A DNA stretch of 64,000 nucleotides from Nitrosomonadales bacterium (GCA_016214695.1 JACRNY010000003.1:1-64000); one strand, 5' to 3'. Positions 33,183 to 43,894 are shown, counted from the first letter of the stretch. Numbers and translations are program-made. The notes: generated from the letters alone by a model not told the origin.

Positions 33183-33857
33183 CTAAATATCGCGGTAACG
33201 CGTCGGGTCGGGCACCCCGGCTGCAGCAAAACCCTCACGGCGCAAACGGCAGGAATCGCAGCGCCCACAGGCCCGCCCCTGCTCATCAGCCTGGTAACAG
33301 GAGACAGTGATCGCGTAATCCAGCCCCAGACGCACTCCCTCGCGGATGATCTCGGCCTTGGACAGATGCAGCAGCGGCGCATGCAGGGCGAGCGGCTTGC
33401 CTTCCACCGCCGCCTGGGTCGCCAGATTGGCCATGCGCTCGAAAGCGGCGACATATTCGGGCCGGCAATCGGGATAACCGGAATAATCCACCGCATTCAC
33501 GCCGAAGAAGATGTCCTGCGCCTTGAGCACCTCTGCCCACGCCAGCGCGAGCGACAGCATGATGGTGTTACGGGCAGGCACATAGGTGATGGGAATGCCG
33601 CTGCTCGCCTGCTCCGGCACGGCAATATTGGCATCGGTCAGCGCGGAGCCGCCGAAGGCGGTGAGATCGATATTGATGACGCGGTGTTCGCGCGCCCCGA
33701 GTTCGCGCGCCACCCCTTGCGCCGCCGCCAGCTCGGCATGATGGCGCTGGCCGTAATCCACGCTCAGCGCATAGCATTCAAAATCCTGCGCGCGCGCCAG
33801 CGCCAGCACAGTGGCCGAATCCAGCCCGCCCGATAACAGAACCACTGCCCGTTTCAT
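33183..33857 (-). CDS. queC: 7-cyano-7-deazaguanine synthase
   Basis: 224 residues from ATG 33857 ([18 protein letters not shown]). The PP-loop SGGLDS binds ATP; the C-terminal zinc site is C-x10-CGRCDSC (in [18 protein letters not shown]). It makes preQ0 from CDG in queuosine synthesis. queE lies upstream across a 145-bp gap that is filled by a long palindrome. Only a weak ribosome site is seen. Confidence 0.95.
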   Translation of the reverse strand: MKRAVVLLSGGLDSATVLALARAQDFECYALSVDYGQRHHAELAAAQGVARELGAREHRVINIDLTAFGGSALTDANIAVPEQASSGIPITYVPARNTIMLSLALAWAEVLKAQDIFFGVNAVDYSGYPDCRPEYVAAFERMANLATQAAVEGKPLALHAPLLHLSKAEIIREGVRLGLDYAITVSCYQADEQGRACGRCDSCRLRREGFAAAGVPDPTRYRDI

Positions 33858-33862
33858 GGTAT

Positions 33863-34001
33863 GGGGTCTCAAAAAATTCAAATTTCCAAGCCAGGCAAGG
33901 CGCGAGTAAAAAATTGCGACGCGGCATATGCCTTATATGTAAGGAGTAATTTTTTACGAGCAACGCAGCATAGCGACGAAATTTGGATTTTATGAGATTC
34001 C
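33863..34001. repeat. 139-bp imperfect palindrome filling the queE-queC gap
   Basis: The left arm begins GGGGTCTCAAAAAATTCAAA and the reverse complement of the right arm begins GGAATCTCATAAAATCCAAA. The arms stay alignable to the centre, sharing CAAATTTC and GTAAAAAATT. The apex contains GGCATATGCC and TTATATGTAAGG. It shows no coding potential and ends one base from queE and 5 bases from queC. A similar architecture precedes metG (61036-61157). Confidence 0.8.
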
Positions 34002-34002
34002 A

Positions 34003-34656
34003 TCATCGCCCCACCTCGTTACCCCACAATAATTTGTGCAGCTGAACCTGCAAGCGCACCGGCAAGCGGTCGCGCAATATCCACTCTGCCAGATCCTTGG
34101 GCGACAGCTGCCCCTGCACGGGGGAGAACAGGACGGCACAGCGCTGCACCAGCTCATGTTCGGCCAGCATCTGCTTCGCCCATTGGTAATCTGCCTCGTT
34201 GCTCAGCACGAACTTGATCTCATCATGAGACCTCAGATGCGCCATGTTGCTCCACAGGTTTCGGTCGGCCTCGCCCGAGCCTGGCGTCTTGATATCGACC
34301 ACCTTCTGCACTCTCTCGTCCACTTCGCTCACATCCAGCGCTCCGCTCGTCTCCAGCGAGACTGAGTATCCCGCATCGCACAGGGCGCGCAACAGGGGCA
34401 AACAGTTCTTCTGCGCCAGCGGTTCTCCGCCGGTGACGCAGACATGGTGCGCACCATGCCGTGCCACCTCGGCCAGGATGGCTTCCAGCGTCATGTATTG
34501 ACCGCCGCTGAAGGCGTAGGTGGTATCGCAATAGACGCAACGCAAAGGACAACCCGTCAGGCGCACGAACACCGTGGGCAGGCCGACACGGCTGGTCTCG
34601 CCTTGCAGGGATAAGAATATCTCGCTGATACGCAACGAATCGTTGGCGGAGGACAT
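34003..34656 (-). CDS. queE: 7-carboxy-7-deazaguanine synthase
   Basis: 217 residues from ATG 34656 (MSSANDSLRISEIFLSLQGE). The radical-SAM motif CPLRCVYCDTTYAF gives C-x3-C-x2-C for the [4Fe-4S] cluster; TGGEPL binds SAM. QueE converts CPH4 to CDG with SAM and Mg. It starts 14 nt after the cpoB stop, continuing the tol-pal operon, an order common in proteobacteria. Confidence 0.95.
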   Translation of the reverse strand: MSSANDSLRISEIFLSLQGETSRVGLPTVFVRLTGCPLRCVYCDTTYAFSGGQYMTLEAILAEVARHGAHHVCVTGGEPLAQKNCLPLLRALCDAGYSVSLETSGALDVSEVDERVQKVVDIKTPGSGEADRNLWSNMAHLRSHDEIKFVLSNEADYQWAKQMLAEHELVQRCAVLFSPVQGQLSPKDLAEWILRDRLPVRLQVQLHKLLWGNEVGR

Positions 34657-34670
34657 GTCTATCGCCCAGC

Positions 34671-35435
34671 CTACTTTATGCTGGCAAGGCGCTTCTTCGC
34701 CTTCTCCGATGCGCTGCTTCCCGGGAATTGGGAGATGAGTTGCTTCAGGGTCTTTTGCGCGGCTGATTTGTTCTTGAGGTTCAGCTGGCACTCCGCGATG
34801 TTGAGCATCGCTTCGGGCACGCGCGGATGGTCGGGATATTTCTCGCCCAGGGCCTGGTAACTGGCGACGCTGTTCTTGCAATCCTTCAACAGAAAATACG
34901 AATTACCCATCCAGTACTGGACGTTCGCCTCATGCACGGATTGTGGATAGTGCTTCAGGAAATCGCGGAAGGCTGCGGCGGCATTCAGGTAGTTCTCCGC
35001 CTTGTACAGACTGTAAGCCGCCTCGAAAGAACGGTTCTCGCCGACCGGGTCTGCGGACACGTCCCTGGTACCGTCGACGCGCGCACCGGTACTCGCTGCG
35101 GCCTCGCCCCCCTCGAACCGGCGCAGACGCGTATCGAGGTCGATGTAGAAATCCTTCTGGCGTTTCTCGGCATCCTGCAGGCCGTGTACCAGCTCTTCGT
35201 TCTGCCCGCGCAGTTTGCGCAATTCAGTGTTCAGTGCCTCCATCTGCATCTGCAAGTCGAGCGTCGAGCGGATGTATTGTTCCTTCTGCTGCTCGGACGA
35301 GGCTAATTCCTGCTCCAGCTTGACGATACGCTCTTCCAGCTGCTTGACCTGCTTGCGCGCATCGTCATCCGCGAACAAGCCCGCCATGGCGGAACTGCTC
35401 GCAACGCACAGACAGGCCAGCAACCAGAGACGCAT
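34671..35435 (-). CDS. cpoB: Cell division coordinator CpoB (YbgF)
   Basis: 254 residues from ATG 35435 (MRLWLLACLCVASSSAMAG signal peptide). An N-terminal coiled coil (VKQLEERIVKLEQELAS) mediates trimerisation; a C-terminal TPR domain (EAAYSLYKAENYLNAAAAF, AMLNIAECQLNLKNKSAA) follows. CpoB couples Tol-Pal to septal peptidoglycan synthesis in the periplasm. It follows pal by 7 nt. Length is normal. Confidence 0.94.
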   Translation of the reverse strand: MRLWLLACLCVASSSAMAGLFADDDARKQVKQLEERIVKLEQELASSEQQKEQYIRSTLDLQMQMEALNTELRKLRGQNEELVHGLQDAEKRQKDFYIDLDTRLRRFEGGEAAASTGARVDGTRDVSADPVGENRSFEAAYSLYKAENYLNAAAAFRDFLKHYPQSVHEANVQYWMGNSYFLLKDCKNSVASYQALGEKYPDHPRVPEAMLNIAECQLNLKNKSAAQKTLKQLISQFPGSSASEKAKKRLASIK

Positions 35436-35442
35436 CAGGCGA

Positions 35443-35985
35443 TCACTTGTAGACGAAATCCACGCGGCGGTTCTGGGCCCAGGAAGCCTCGTCATGACCG
35501 GTCGCACGCGGTTTCTCTTCGCCGTAGCTGACGGTGGTGATCTGCGACTCTTTGGCGCCGCTCAGGATCAGCAACTTCTTCACGTTGTTGGCACGACGCT
35601 GGCCCAGGGCCAGGTTGTACTCGCTGCTGCCACGCTCGTCGGCATTGCCTTCCAGACGCACTTTGCTGCCGCGATTCTCGCTCAGATATTTGCCATGCGC
35701 CTGCACGGTGGCACGGTCTTCCGGCTGCACCGCATCCACGTCGAACGGGAAATGCACGCTGACTTCGCCGGGCATCGCGGCCGCCTCTGGCGCTGCCGCA
35801 GCAGTTGACTCGGTCGCCGCCGGCGCCTGAGAGGCCGCAGTTGTCTCTGCCGGTGCAGCTGCAGGCTCGGTCGCTGTCGCTGCAGGTGCCGTAGTTGCCG
35901 GCTCCTGGGCCGCTTCCTTGGCGGGATCGCTCGCGCAAGCTGCCAGCAGATTCGCCAACACCAGACTCAGAATCAATTTTTTCAT
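35443..35985 (-). CDS. pal: Peptidoglycan-associated lipoprotein
   Basis: 180 residues. Lipoprotein signal LANLLAACAS, with Cys as lipidation site and Ser/Asp following. An Ala/Glu/Pro/Thr-rich linker (~25-75) is longer than in E. coli. The OmpA-like domain carries NADERGSSEYNLALGQRRA, which binds peptidoglycan. It anchors the outer membrane to the wall within Tol-Pal. AAAAGGAGA precedes the ATG. Confidence 0.96.
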   Translation of the reverse strand: MKKLILSLVLANLLAACASDPAKEAAQEPATTAPAATATEPAAAPAETTAASQAPAATESTAAAAPEAAAMPGEVSVHFPFDVDAVQPEDRATVQAHGKYLSENRGSKVRLEGNADERGSSEYNLALGQRRANNVKKLLILSGAKESQITTVSYGEEKPRATGHDEASWAQNRRVDFVYK

Positions 35986-36010
35986 TGTTGTCTCCTTTTA
36001 TTCATCGAAA

Positions 36011-37273
36011 CTACTGCTTCAGGAAAGGCCCCCAGACCGGCTCGCGAATATCGCCGCGCTGGGCAACCATCTTCTGCTTCACTCTGCCATCGCTGGATAC
36101 GGTCGCCAATATACCACGACCCTGCGACTCGGTTGCGAACAGGATCAGCTTGCCGTTGGGGGCGAAACTGGGCTTCTTCTCCCATCCGCCCGGCGTCAAT
36201 ATCTGCACCTGCTTGCTCTCGAAATCCTGCACGGCGATATAGAACGTGCCGCCGTTGAAATGCGAGTAGACGAAACTCTTGCCGTCCGGACTGAAGCGCG
36301 GCGAGAAATTGTTGCCGCCCTCGAAGGTCAGCCGTTCCGCAAAACCGCCTTCCACCGCCACGCCATAGATCTGCGCCTTGCCGCCGCGGTCGGAAGTAAA
36401 CAACAGCATCTTGCCGTCCGGCGAGAAAGTCGGCTCGGTATCGATGGTCTCGCTGAAAGTGATGCGACGCAGATCGCTGCCGTCGGCACGCACCAGATAG
36501 AGCTGCGAACTGCCGTCGCGCGTCAGCACGATGGCGAGCTGCCTGCCGTCGGGCGACCACGCCGGCGCACTGTTGCTGCCGGAGAAATCGGCCAGCACGG
36601 TGCGCTTCTGCGTCACCAGCGACTGCACGAAGACCGTCGCGTGGCCGCGCTCGAAGCTCACATAGGCGATCTGCTTGCCGTCGGGCGACCACGCCGGCGA
36701 CATGATGGGCTCGTTCTGCGACCACAGCGTCTGCTCGCCATAGCCGTCGCTGTCCGCCATCACCAGCCGGTAATGCCTGCCCTCGCGGTTGACGTAGGCG
36801 ATGCGCGTGCTGAACACCCCGGCACTGCCGGTCAGCTTCTCATACACCAGATCGGCGATACGGTGTCCGATGGCGCGCACCTGATCGCTCTTCGCCGTCA
36901 CCGCCAGCGCGATCAGTTCGGCATGCCGCACCGCATCGAGCAGGCGGAAGCGCACTTCGACACGTCCGTCATCGAGCTGGCGCACACTGCCGATCACCAG
37001 CGCCTCCACGCCCGCCCATTCGACGTATCTCACTTCGCCAGGTTCATGCGGCGCCTTGCCGGCGGGGTCGATCAGCTTGAACAAGCCGGTACGCAACAGA
37101 TCGTTGGAGACCACACTGCTGATCGGTTGTCCGGCGATGCGTTCCTCACCGCCGAAGCGCACCACCGAGATCGGCGTCTGATGCTCGCCCGCCCCGGTGA
37201 TCTCGATATCCAGCGTCGCATGCGCGGACATCGTCATGCACGCCCCAAGGATCAATCCCAGCCAACCACGCAT
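36011..37273 (-). CDS. tolB: Tol-Pal system beta-propeller protein TolB
   Basis: 420 residues from ATG 37273 (MRGWLGLILGACMTMSAHA signal peptide); a GTG two codons upstream is possible. The N-terminal domain is followed by a six-bladed propeller with repeats such as SPAWSPDGKQIAYVSFE, SAPAWSPDGRQLAIV and EPTFSPDGKMLLFTSD. It is a periplasmic partner of Pal and TolA. Confidence 0.96.
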   Translation of the reverse strand: MRGWLGLILGACMTMSAHATLDIEITGAGEHQTPISVVRFGGEERIAGQPISSVVSNDLLRTGLFKLIDPAGKAPHEPGEVRYVEWAGVEALVIGSVRQLDDGRVEVRFRLLDAVRHAELIALAVTAKSDQVRAIGHRIADLVYEKLTGSAGVFSTRIAYVNREGRHYRLVMADSDGYGEQTLWSQNEPIMSPAWSPDGKQIAYVSFERGHATVFVQSLVTQKRTVLADFSGSNSAPAWSPDGRQLAIVLTRDGSSQLYLVRADGSDLRRITFSETIDTEPTFSPDGKMLLFTSDRGGKAQIYGVAVEGGFAERLTFEGGNNFSPRFSPDGKSFVYSHFNGGTFYIAVQDFESKQVQILTPGGWEKKPSFAPNGKLILFATESQGRGILATVSSDGRVKQKMVAQRGDIREPVWGPFLKQ

Positions 37274-37284
37274 ATGCACCCTTT

Positions 37285-37994
37285 CTATGGCCTGATAGTC
37301 AATTTCAGTTCACGGAACATCTTCTGCAGGCCGGCATCGGTCGGCACCGGCAGCGGCTGCGCCTTGTAGATGGCACGTTCCGCCGCATTGTCGTATGCCG
37401 CATGCCCGCTGCTGCGTATCAGTTCCACCTCCAGCACATCCCCTCCCGGCAGCAGGGTCACCCTGAACTCGGCCCTTGCCGATTCCGGCACATCCGGCGG
37501 CATCACGATGTTGCGGCGCACCTTGGCGCGGATCATGTCCTGATACCTGCCCACCTGCGTGGCGGTGGCCGCATCGACCTCGGCACGGATGCGCGCCTGC
37601 TCCTGCCGCAAACTCGCCGCGCGCTGCGCTGCGTATTTGTCCAGCTCGCGCTTCTCTTTCTCCTGCTTCATCCTGGCTTCCGCCGCCGCCCTGGCTTTCG
37701 CTTCAGCCTGCTTCTTCTTGTCGCGTATCTCGATGTCCGCCTTCACCGGCGGCAACACGGGTGCTACGACCTTGGGTAACGGCTTCGGTTCCTGTCTGTC
37801 GGGAGGCGCGGGCTGCGGCTCGGGCGCCACTTCCGCTTCCGGCAGGCTATCCCACATCTCCACCATGAACTCCTCCGGCGGCTGTGCCTGCCAGCGGAAA
37901 CCGAAATACAGCAGGAAGAAGAACAGCAGATGCACCGCCAGCGCCAGCATGCCGGCGGGGATACGGTAGGGTTCCGGATAGGTCAGTGCGGCGC

Positions 37995-37998
<4 letters not shown>
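37285..37998 (-). CDS. tolA: TolA membrane-spanning energy transducer
   Basis: 237 residues. One N-terminal membrane helix (LALAVHLLFFFLLYFGF), a Pro-rich segment (~50-80), a charged Ala/Lys/Glu helix (KKQAEAKARAAAEARMKQEK) and a C-terminal TonB/TolA-like domain ending KMFRELKLTIRP. The helical arm is much shorter than in E. coli (421 aa), as usual in betaproteobacteria. It overlaps the tolR stop by 4 nt. Confidence 0.93.
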
Positions 37999-38410
<412 letters not shown>

Positions 38411-38414
<4 letters not shown>

Positions 38415-39088
38415 GGCTGCCTCTGCAACACGTTGGAAAATTCCTCGATGAAGCTCTCGAAGCGCGAGGAGAGCCGGGTCACATCGTGCACATAACGGTT
38501 GTATGCCACCACCGCCGGGATCGCGGCGAACAGGCCCATCGCCGTCGCCACCAGCGCCTCGGCGATGCCCGGCGCCACATGCGCCAGCGTCGCCTGCCCC
38601 ACGTTGGAGAGGCCGCGGAACGCGTTCATGATGCCCCACACCGTGCCGAACAGACCGACATACGGACTCACCGAACCGACCGTGGCAAGGAAGGAGAGAT
38701 GCGATTCGAGATGATCCACCTCGCGCTGGTATTTGGCGCGCATGGCGCGGCGCGTGCCGTCCATCACCGCCGCACTGTCCACGCCGTGCGTCTTCTTCAA
38801 TTTGATGAACTCGGCGAAGCCGGCCGCGAAGATGCGCTCCAGCGCACCGACATCGCTACGCCCGCGGCTGTTCGCCTGCTGGTAGAGCGCATTCAGGTTG
38901 GGATTGCCCCAGAAGGCATCCTCGAACTCGTGCGTCTGCCTGACGGCAGAGCGCACGGCGAACATCTTGAGGAAGATGTACCACCACGACATCAGCGACA
39001 CCAGCAGCAGCAAACCCATCACCAGCTGCACCAGCAGGCTGGCATTGGTGATCAGTTGAAGAAACGACAGATCCCCGATCAGTTCCAT
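38411..39088 (-). CDS. tolQ: TolQ (ExbB-family) proton channel subunit
   Basis: 225 residues from ATG 39088, directly after the ybgC stop. Three membrane helices: one near 15-38 (LLVQLVMGLLLLVSLMSWW) and two in the C-terminal half (LSFLATVGSVSPYVGLFGTV, ALVATAMGLFAAIPAVVAYN). The conserved GLFGTVWGIMNAF motif is present. With TolR it energises TolA. Confidence 0.95.
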
Positions 39089-39089
39089 A

Positions 39090-39500
39090 TCAGTCTTTCC
39101 ATTGGTTTCGCAACACATCCGGCACGCTCACCGGCTTGAAGGTCTCGACATTCACGCACACCAGATGCACCTCGCCCTCGGTCAGCAATTCTTCGCCGCG
39201 CTGCACCTCCTGCCACAGTGTCACGCGGCTGCGCCCGATCTCCTTGATGCGCGCCGTCACCGTCAGCAGATCGTCGAGCAGCGCGGGACGCAGGTAGTCC
39301 AGCTTCATCGAGCGCACCACGAACACCACCCCCAGCTCCTTCATCATGCCCGCATTGCTGTAGCCGAAGGTGCGCAGCCATTCGGTGCGCGCGCGTTCCA
39401 TGAAGTTCACATAGTTGGCGTGATAGACGACGCCGCCGGCGTCGGTGTCCTGGAAATAGACCCGCACCGGCAAGGAAAATATCTGGTGACGCTTACTCAT
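39090..39500 (-). CDS. ybgC: Acyl-CoA thioesterase of the Tol-Pal cluster
   Basis: 136 residues, hotdog fold. The catalytic signature is [20 protein letters not shown], with Asp in DTDAGG. It hydrolyses short-chain or acyl-ACP thioesters and is linked to phospholipid metabolism in proteobacteria. It overlaps the ruvB 3' end by 8 nt and precedes tolQ. Confidence 0.95.
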   Translation of the reverse strand: MSKRHQIFSLPVRVYFQDTDAGGVVYHANYVNFMERARTEWLRTFGYSNAGMMKELGVVFVVRSMKLDYLRPALLDDLLTVTARIKEIGRSRVTLWQEVQRGEELLTEGEVHLVCVNVETFKPVSVPDVLRNQWKD

Positions 39501-40548
39501 CCCACAACTCCTTGTTGTTGCCGTTGTTCGGACGCGCCAGGCCGAAATGCAAATATGCGCTCGCCGTCGCGACGCGGCCGCGCTGCGTTCTCTGCAGATA
39601 GCCCTGCTGGATCAGATAGGGTTCCAGCACATCCTCGATGGTGTCGCGCTCCTCGCCGATGGCGGCGGCGAGATTGTCCACACCGACCGGCCCGCCCATG
39701 AATTTCTCGATCACCGTCTGCAGCAGTTTCCTGTCCATCACGTCCAGCCCGCGCGAATCCACATCCAGCATGGTCAATGCAGCATCGGCCACTTCGCGGT
39801 TGGCGTCGCCGCCCGCCTTCACATCGGAATAGTCGCGCACGCGGCGCAACAGGCGGTTGGCGATACGCGGCGTGCCGCGCGAACGCTTGGCGATCTCCAG
39901 CGCACCGTCATGCGTCAGATTCATCTCCAGCAGTTTCGCCGAACGCATCACGATGCGCTGCAGTTCTTCCGGCGTATAGAACTCCAGTCGCGCGACGATG
40001 CCGAAGCGGTCGCGCAAGGGGTTGGTCAGCATGCCCGCGCGCGTGGTCGCACCCACCAGCGTGAACGGTGGCAGATCGATCTTCACCGAACGTGCGCCCG
40101 GCCCCTCGCCGATCATGATGTCGATCTGATAATCCTCCAGCGCGGGATAGAGGATCTCCTCCACCACGGGAGACAGACGGTGGATCTCGTCGATGAACAG
40201 CACATCGTGCGGTTCGAGGTTGGTGAGCAAGGCGGCGAGGTCGCCCGCGCGCTCCAGCACCGGCCCCGAGGTATGACGGATGTTGACCCCCATCTCGCGC
40301 GCGATGATCTGCGCCAGCGTGGTCTTGCCCAGACCGGGCGGACCGAACAGCAACACATGGTCGAGCGGCTCGTTACGCTTCTTCGCGGCCTGGATGAATA
40401 TCTCCAGCTGCCCGCGTATCTTCTCCTGGCCGACGTATTCATCGAGCTGCTTGGGGCGCAGCGCACGCTCCAGCGCCTCTTCCTGCTGCGATGCGGGAGC
40501 GGCGGAGATGATGCGCGGTTCTGCGCTGAGGTCGTCGTTCTGGATCAT
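39493..40548 (-). CDS. ruvB: Holliday junction branch-migration ATPase RuvB
   Basis: 351 residues. Walker [12 protein letters not shown], Walker [10 protein letters not shown], sensor I GATTRAG and the C-terminal winged helix ([14 protein letters not shown]) are all present. It forms hexamers that drive branch migration with RuvA. The start overlaps the ruvA stop by 4 nt (ATGA). Confidence 0.97.
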   Translation of the reverse strand: MIQNDDLSAEPRIISAAPASQQEEALERALRPKQLDEYVGQEKIRGQLEIFIQAAKKRNEPLDHVLLFGPPGLGKTTLAQIIAREMGVNIRHTSGPVLERAGDLAALLTNLEPHDVLFIDEIHRLSPVVEEILYPALEDYQIDIMIGEGPGARSVKIDLPPFTLVGATTRAGMLTNPLRDRFGIVARLEFYTPEELQRIVMRSAKLLEMNLTHDGALEIAKRSRGTPRIANRLLRRVRDYSDVKAGGDANREVADAALTMLDVDSRGLDVMDRKLLQTVIEKFMGGPVGVDNLAAAIGEERDTIEDVLEPYLIQQGYLQRTQRGRVATASAYLHFGLARPNNGNNKELWDE

Positions 40549-41126
40549 GCTTTGGATAATAACTTAAGCGCCTGGCGGATGCCGTCCGATACCCCGGCCT
40601 CCTTGGGCAGTTGTTTCGCCGCCCAGTCGGCCTCCTTCTCGTTGTAGCCCAGTGCGAGCAGCGCATTGACGATGTCGTTGCCCGCCGCGACCGCCACGGC
40701 ACCGCTGGCGGCAGTCGCCCCGCTCACCGCGAACTTGCCCTGCAATTCCAGCAGCAGACGTTCGGCGGTCTTCTTGCCGACGCCGGGGATCTTGGTCAGG
40801 CGCGATGCATCCTTGTTCGCCACCGCCACGGCGAGGTCGGCGATGGAAAGTCCGGACAGCACCGACAGCGCCAGCTTGGGACCGACGCCGCTGATCTTGA
40901 GCAACTGGCGGAAAGCCACGCGCTCTTCGTTCGTCAGGAAGCCGAACAGCAGGTGCGCATCCTCCCGCACGATGAGCTGCGTGTGCAGCACCACCTTCTC
41001 GTTCAACGCGGGCAGGTTGTAGAACGTGCTCATCGGCACATCCACCTCGTAACCCACGCCCTGCACATCGAGCAATATTTGCGGCGGGTTCTTCTCCAGC
41101 AGGATGCCGCTCAGTCTTCCGATCAT
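40545..41126 (-). CDS. ruvA: Holliday junction DNA helicase subunit RuvA
   Basis: 193 residues. Domain I ([20 protein letters not shown]), helix-hairpin-helix pair ([38 protein letters not shown]) and the C-terminal RuvB-contact domain ([17 protein letters not shown]). It binds four-way junctions. A REP pair lies directly upstream, separating it from ruvC and the prenyltransferase gene. Confidence 0.97.
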   Translation of the reverse strand: MIGRLSGILLEKNPPQILLDVQGVGYEVDVPMSTFYNLPALNEKVVLHTQLIVREDAHLLFGFLTNEERVAFRQLLKISGVGPKLALSVLSGLSIADLAVAVANKDASRLTKIPGVGKKTAERLLLELQGKFAVSGATAASGAVAVAAGNDIVNALLALGYNEKEADWAAKQLPKEAGVSDGIRQALKLLSKA

Positions 41127-41152
41127 GTATTTCCTTTACTCCATTTATCTAC

Positions 41153-41230
41153 GTAGGGTGGGCACGTTCTTGTGCCCACGCGGAACAGGCTCGGCAAACA
41201 GCGTGGGCACAAAAGACGTGCCCACCCTAC
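41153..41230. repeat. REP pair (BIME-like) with inverted GTAGGGTGGGCACGT units
   Basis: GTAGGGTGGGCACGT at 41153 and its exact complement ACGTGCCCACCCTAC ending at 41230 frame two inner GTGCCCACGC / GCGTGGGCAC arms. Each unit folds into its own hairpin and the pair folds together. Its right end includes the stop codon of the prenyltransferase gene. The same unit stands beside the transposase gene at 63726-63755. Confidence 0.9.
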
Positions 41231-42165
41231 GCAATAATCATCGCCAGCGCCAGCAGCGTGCCGTGCACCATCATCGCACCTATGGTCGCCCTGATCGCAT
41301 CGCCCAGTTGCTGCGGCTGGGCGGCGTGGCGCAGCAGCAGCCGCGCAGCCTTGATGCTCAACGGCAAGGCGAAGAACGCAACCAGCGCCCACAGCGGCAA
41401 CCAGCCCAGCACAACGCTGAACAGCAACCATATATAAGACAACGCCACGATCAGCACATAACCCCAGCGCGCCTGGTCCACATCCAGCCGCGCCACCCAG
41501 TGCAATTTGCCTGCCGCGGTATCGGCGCTACGATCGGGGAACTGGTTGATGTAGAGCAGATTGGCGACCAGCAAGGCATACGACAGCCCGGCGATGAAAG
41601 GCGCCGCAACGAACTCCTTGCGCTGCACGAAATCGCTACCGACGGTGATGGCGAGGAATCCCGCCGCAACGCACAACTCGCCCAGCCCGCGACTGTTGAG
41701 CCGGAACGGCGGCGCGGAATAGGCCCAGCCGATGAACAAGCCGGCCAGCCCCACGTACATCAGTTGCGGCGCCGAGCGCGCCATCAGCCACAATCCGGCC
41801 GCGGCCACACAGGCCATCAGCGCGAAACCGTAGTTGCGCATCTCGTTCTGCGTCATCACGCCGTTCTGGATGAAGCGGCTGCCGCCGGTGAAGGGAAAGA
41901 TGCGCCCGGTGTTCTGCGCATCGGTGCCGTTGAGTGCATCGTAGTAATCGTTGAGTACGTTCACTCCGGCCTGCGCCAGCAGCGCGAACGCCAGAGTCAC
42001 CAGCGCGAGGACGATATCGAAGGACAGGCCGGCATGCCACGCGCTTGCAAGGCCGAGCAGACAGGCCATCAGACTTGCCGTCAGGAACGGGGGGCGTGTG
42101 GCGGCGATATAGCGCGCAACCGGATTGGCGAACAGCTCAAGCGTCGGTTCCAGCGGTTGCGTCAT
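41227..42165 (-). CDS. UbiA-family prenyltransferase (MenA-like)
   Basis: 312 residues, about eight to nine membrane helices. The first Asp-rich motif is [19 protein letters not shown] followed by [13 protein letters not shown], and the second is [14 protein letters not shown]; both bind prenyl-diphosphate/Mg. The wording of the motifs is closer to MenA (1,4-dihydroxy-2-naphthoate prenyltransferase) than to UbiA. No other menaquinone gene is visible. It starts within the ruvC stop (ATGA) and its stop codon lies in a REP element. Substrate uncertain. Confidence 0.82.
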   Translation of the reverse strand: MTQPLEPTLELFANPVARYIAATRPPFLTASLMACLLGLASAWHAGLSFDIVLALVTLAFALLAQAGVNVLNDYYDALNGTDAQNTGRIFPFTGGSRFIQNGVMTQNEMRNYGFALMACVAAAGLWLMARSAPQLMYVGLAGLFIGWAYSAPPFRLNSRGLGELCVAAGFLAITVGSDFVQRKEFVAAPFIAGLSYALLVANLLYINQFPDRSADTAAGKLHWVARLDVDQARWGYVLIVALSYIWLLFSVVLGWLPLWALVAFFALPLSIKAARLLLRHAAQPQQLGDAIRATIGAMMVHGTLLALAMIIA

Positions 42166-42680
42166 ACCAGTCTTCCTCCCCGTACACGAAAACCCTTGGT
42201 CGCCAGCGCGCCCAAACCCATGCCGCCGTGCGCATGGCAGATCGCGCAGGCCAGCGCATCCGCGGCATCCGGGCTCGGCGTGCCGGACAATTTCAGCAGG
42301 CGCTGCACCATCGCCTGCACCTGTTCCTTGTCGGCGTGGCCGTTGCCCACCACCGCCTGTTTCACCTGCAGCGCCGTGTATTCCGCGACCGGCAGATCAG
42401 CCTGCACCGCCGCGCAGATCGCGGCACCGCGCGCCTGCCCCAGCAACAGCGTGGATTGCGGGTTCACGTTCACGAACACCTTCTCCACCGCCACCTGCTC
42501 CGGCTTGTGCTGCGCGATGACTTCGCCCAGCGAAGCCAGGATGACTTTCAGGCGCTCCGGCAATTCGCCGTCCGGCGTCCTGATGCAGCCGCTGGCGACG
42601 TAATGCAGGTGCTGACCTTCTTTATCCAGGATACCGAAGCCGGTGATGCGCAAGCCCGGATCGATGCCGAGTATCCTCAT
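42162..42680 (-). CDS. ruvC: Crossover junction endodeoxyribonuclease RuvC
   Basis: 172 residues. The catalytic acids are visible: Asp7 in [11 protein letters not shown], Glu in VAVEKVFVN (~67), and Asp pair in [15 protein letters not shown] (~139-142). It resolves Holliday junctions. The start overlaps the yebC stop by one base. It is separated from ruvAB by a prenyltransferase gene and a REP element. Confidence 0.96.
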   Translation of the reverse strand: MRILGIDPGLRITGFGILDKEGQHLHYVASGCIRTPDGELPERLKVILASLGEVIAQHKPEQVAVEKVFVNVNPQSTLLLGQARGAAICAAVQADLPVAEYTALQVKQAVVGNGHADKEQVQAMVQRLLKLSGTPSPDAADALACAICHAHGGMGLGALATKGFRVRGGRLV

Positions 42681-43405
42681 CACTCTTGCAGGACAGCGTT
42701 GGTATAGACCTCTTGCACGTCGCCCAGATCTTCCAGCGCATCCAGCAGTTTCTGCATCTTCACCGCGTCGTCGCCGCTGAGTTCCACGTCGGTGTCTGCT
42801 TTCATGGTCACTTCGGCCATCTCGGGCTTGAAGCCCGCCGCTTCGAGGCGTTGCTTCACCGCCACGAAATCGTGCGGCGAGGTGATGACTTCGATGCTGC
42901 CATCGTCGTTGTTGATGATGTCTTCCGCGCCCGCATCCAGCGCCACTTCCATCAGCGCGTTCTCGTCGGTGCCGGGCGCGAAGATCATCTGTCCGCAGTG
43001 TTTGAACAGGAAGGAGACTGAGCCGTCGGTGCCCAGGTTGCCGCCGTATTTGACGAAGGCATGGCGCACATCGGCCACCGTGCGCGTCTTGTTGTCGGTC
43101 ATGCAGTCCACGATCACGGCGGCACCGTTGATGCCGTAGCCTTCGTAGCGCAGCTCCATGTAGTCCACGCCTTCCAGCTCGCCGGCGCCGCGTTTGACGG
43201 CGCGTTCGACGTTGTCCTTGGGCATGTTGTTGTCGTAGGCTTTCTCCATCGCCAGACGCAGGCGCGGATTGATGTCCGGGTCGCTGCCGCCCAGCTTGGC
43301 CGCGACCGTGATCTCCTTGATCAGACGGGTGAACACCTGACCGCGCTTGGCGTCCTGACGCCCTTTGCGGTGCTGGATATTCGCCCATTTACTGTGGCCT
43401 GCCAT
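42680..43405 (-). CDS. yebC: YebC/PmpR-family transcription or translation factor
   Basis: 241 residues from ATG 43405, with the invariant start [20 protein letters not shown]. Inner motifs [19 protein letters not shown] and [16 protein letters not shown] fit the family. YebC proteins bind DNA or relieve ribosome stalling at proline stretches. Adjacent to ruvC as in most proteobacteria. Confidence 0.95.
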   Translation of the reverse strand: MAGHSKWANIQHRKGRQDAKRGQVFTRLIKEITVAAKLGGSDPDINPRLRLAMEKAYDNNMPKDNVERAVKRGAGELEGVDYMELRYEGYGINGAAVIVDCMTDNKTRTVADVRHAFVKYGGNLGTDGSVSFLFKHCGQMIFAPGTDENALMEVALDAGAEDIINNDDGSIEVITSPHDFVAVKQRLEAAGFKPEMAEVTMKADTDVELSGDDAVKMQKLLDALEDLGDVQEVYTNAVLQE

Positions 43406-43562
43406 GAAGATTCCCCGCTTATGCAAAATAAGCCGGATGGTAACATTTCGCCCCGTATAGACCAAAACACCCCGCTGCGAGCCGGTGATAGACTTGCACC
43501 GGAAAATCGGCGAAGCTGCCGCCAGATCCGCTGTACCGTCATCTCAACAAAAGGAGTACCCC

Positions 43563-43874
43563 ATGAAGATCCGCCACCTGCTCACCCTGTCCTGCGGCCT
43601 GTTGCTGGCCGGTAACGCGCTTGCCGACGAAGCGCTGCTGCGCAAGAGCGGCTGTTTTGCCTGCCATACGGTGGATAAAAAGCTCGTGGGTCCGGCGCTG
43701 AAAGACATCGCGGCCAAATACAAGGGCACCGCAGGCGCGGTGGACATGCTGGCGAAAAAAGTACGCGCGGGCGGCTCCGGCACCTGGGGCACCGTGGCGA
43801 TGGCTCCCGCCCCGGCAACCGTGAGCGATGCCGATCTGAAGGCATCGATCACCTACATCCTCACGCTCAAGTAA
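43563..43874 (+). CDS. Small class I cytochrome c (c551/c552 type)
   Basis: 103 residues from ATG 43563 behind AAAAGGAGT. Signal peptide (LLTLSCGLLLAGNALAD), haem motif CFACH (~35) with preceding LRKSGC, and a Met ligand in WGTVAMAPAPATVSDADLK, ending with the usual ITYILTLK helix. It is a soluble periplasmic electron carrier and could link the multihaem conduit to terminal oxidases, though it is not in that operon. Single gene with its own terminator. Confidence 0.94.
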   Translation: MKIRHLLTLSCGLLLAGNALADEALLRKSGCFACHTVDKKLVGPALKDIAAKYKGTAGAVDMLAKKVRAGGSGTWGTVAMAPAPATVSDADLKASITYILTLK

Positions 43875-43894
43875 ACACAGCCTTCCGCAAAGCA

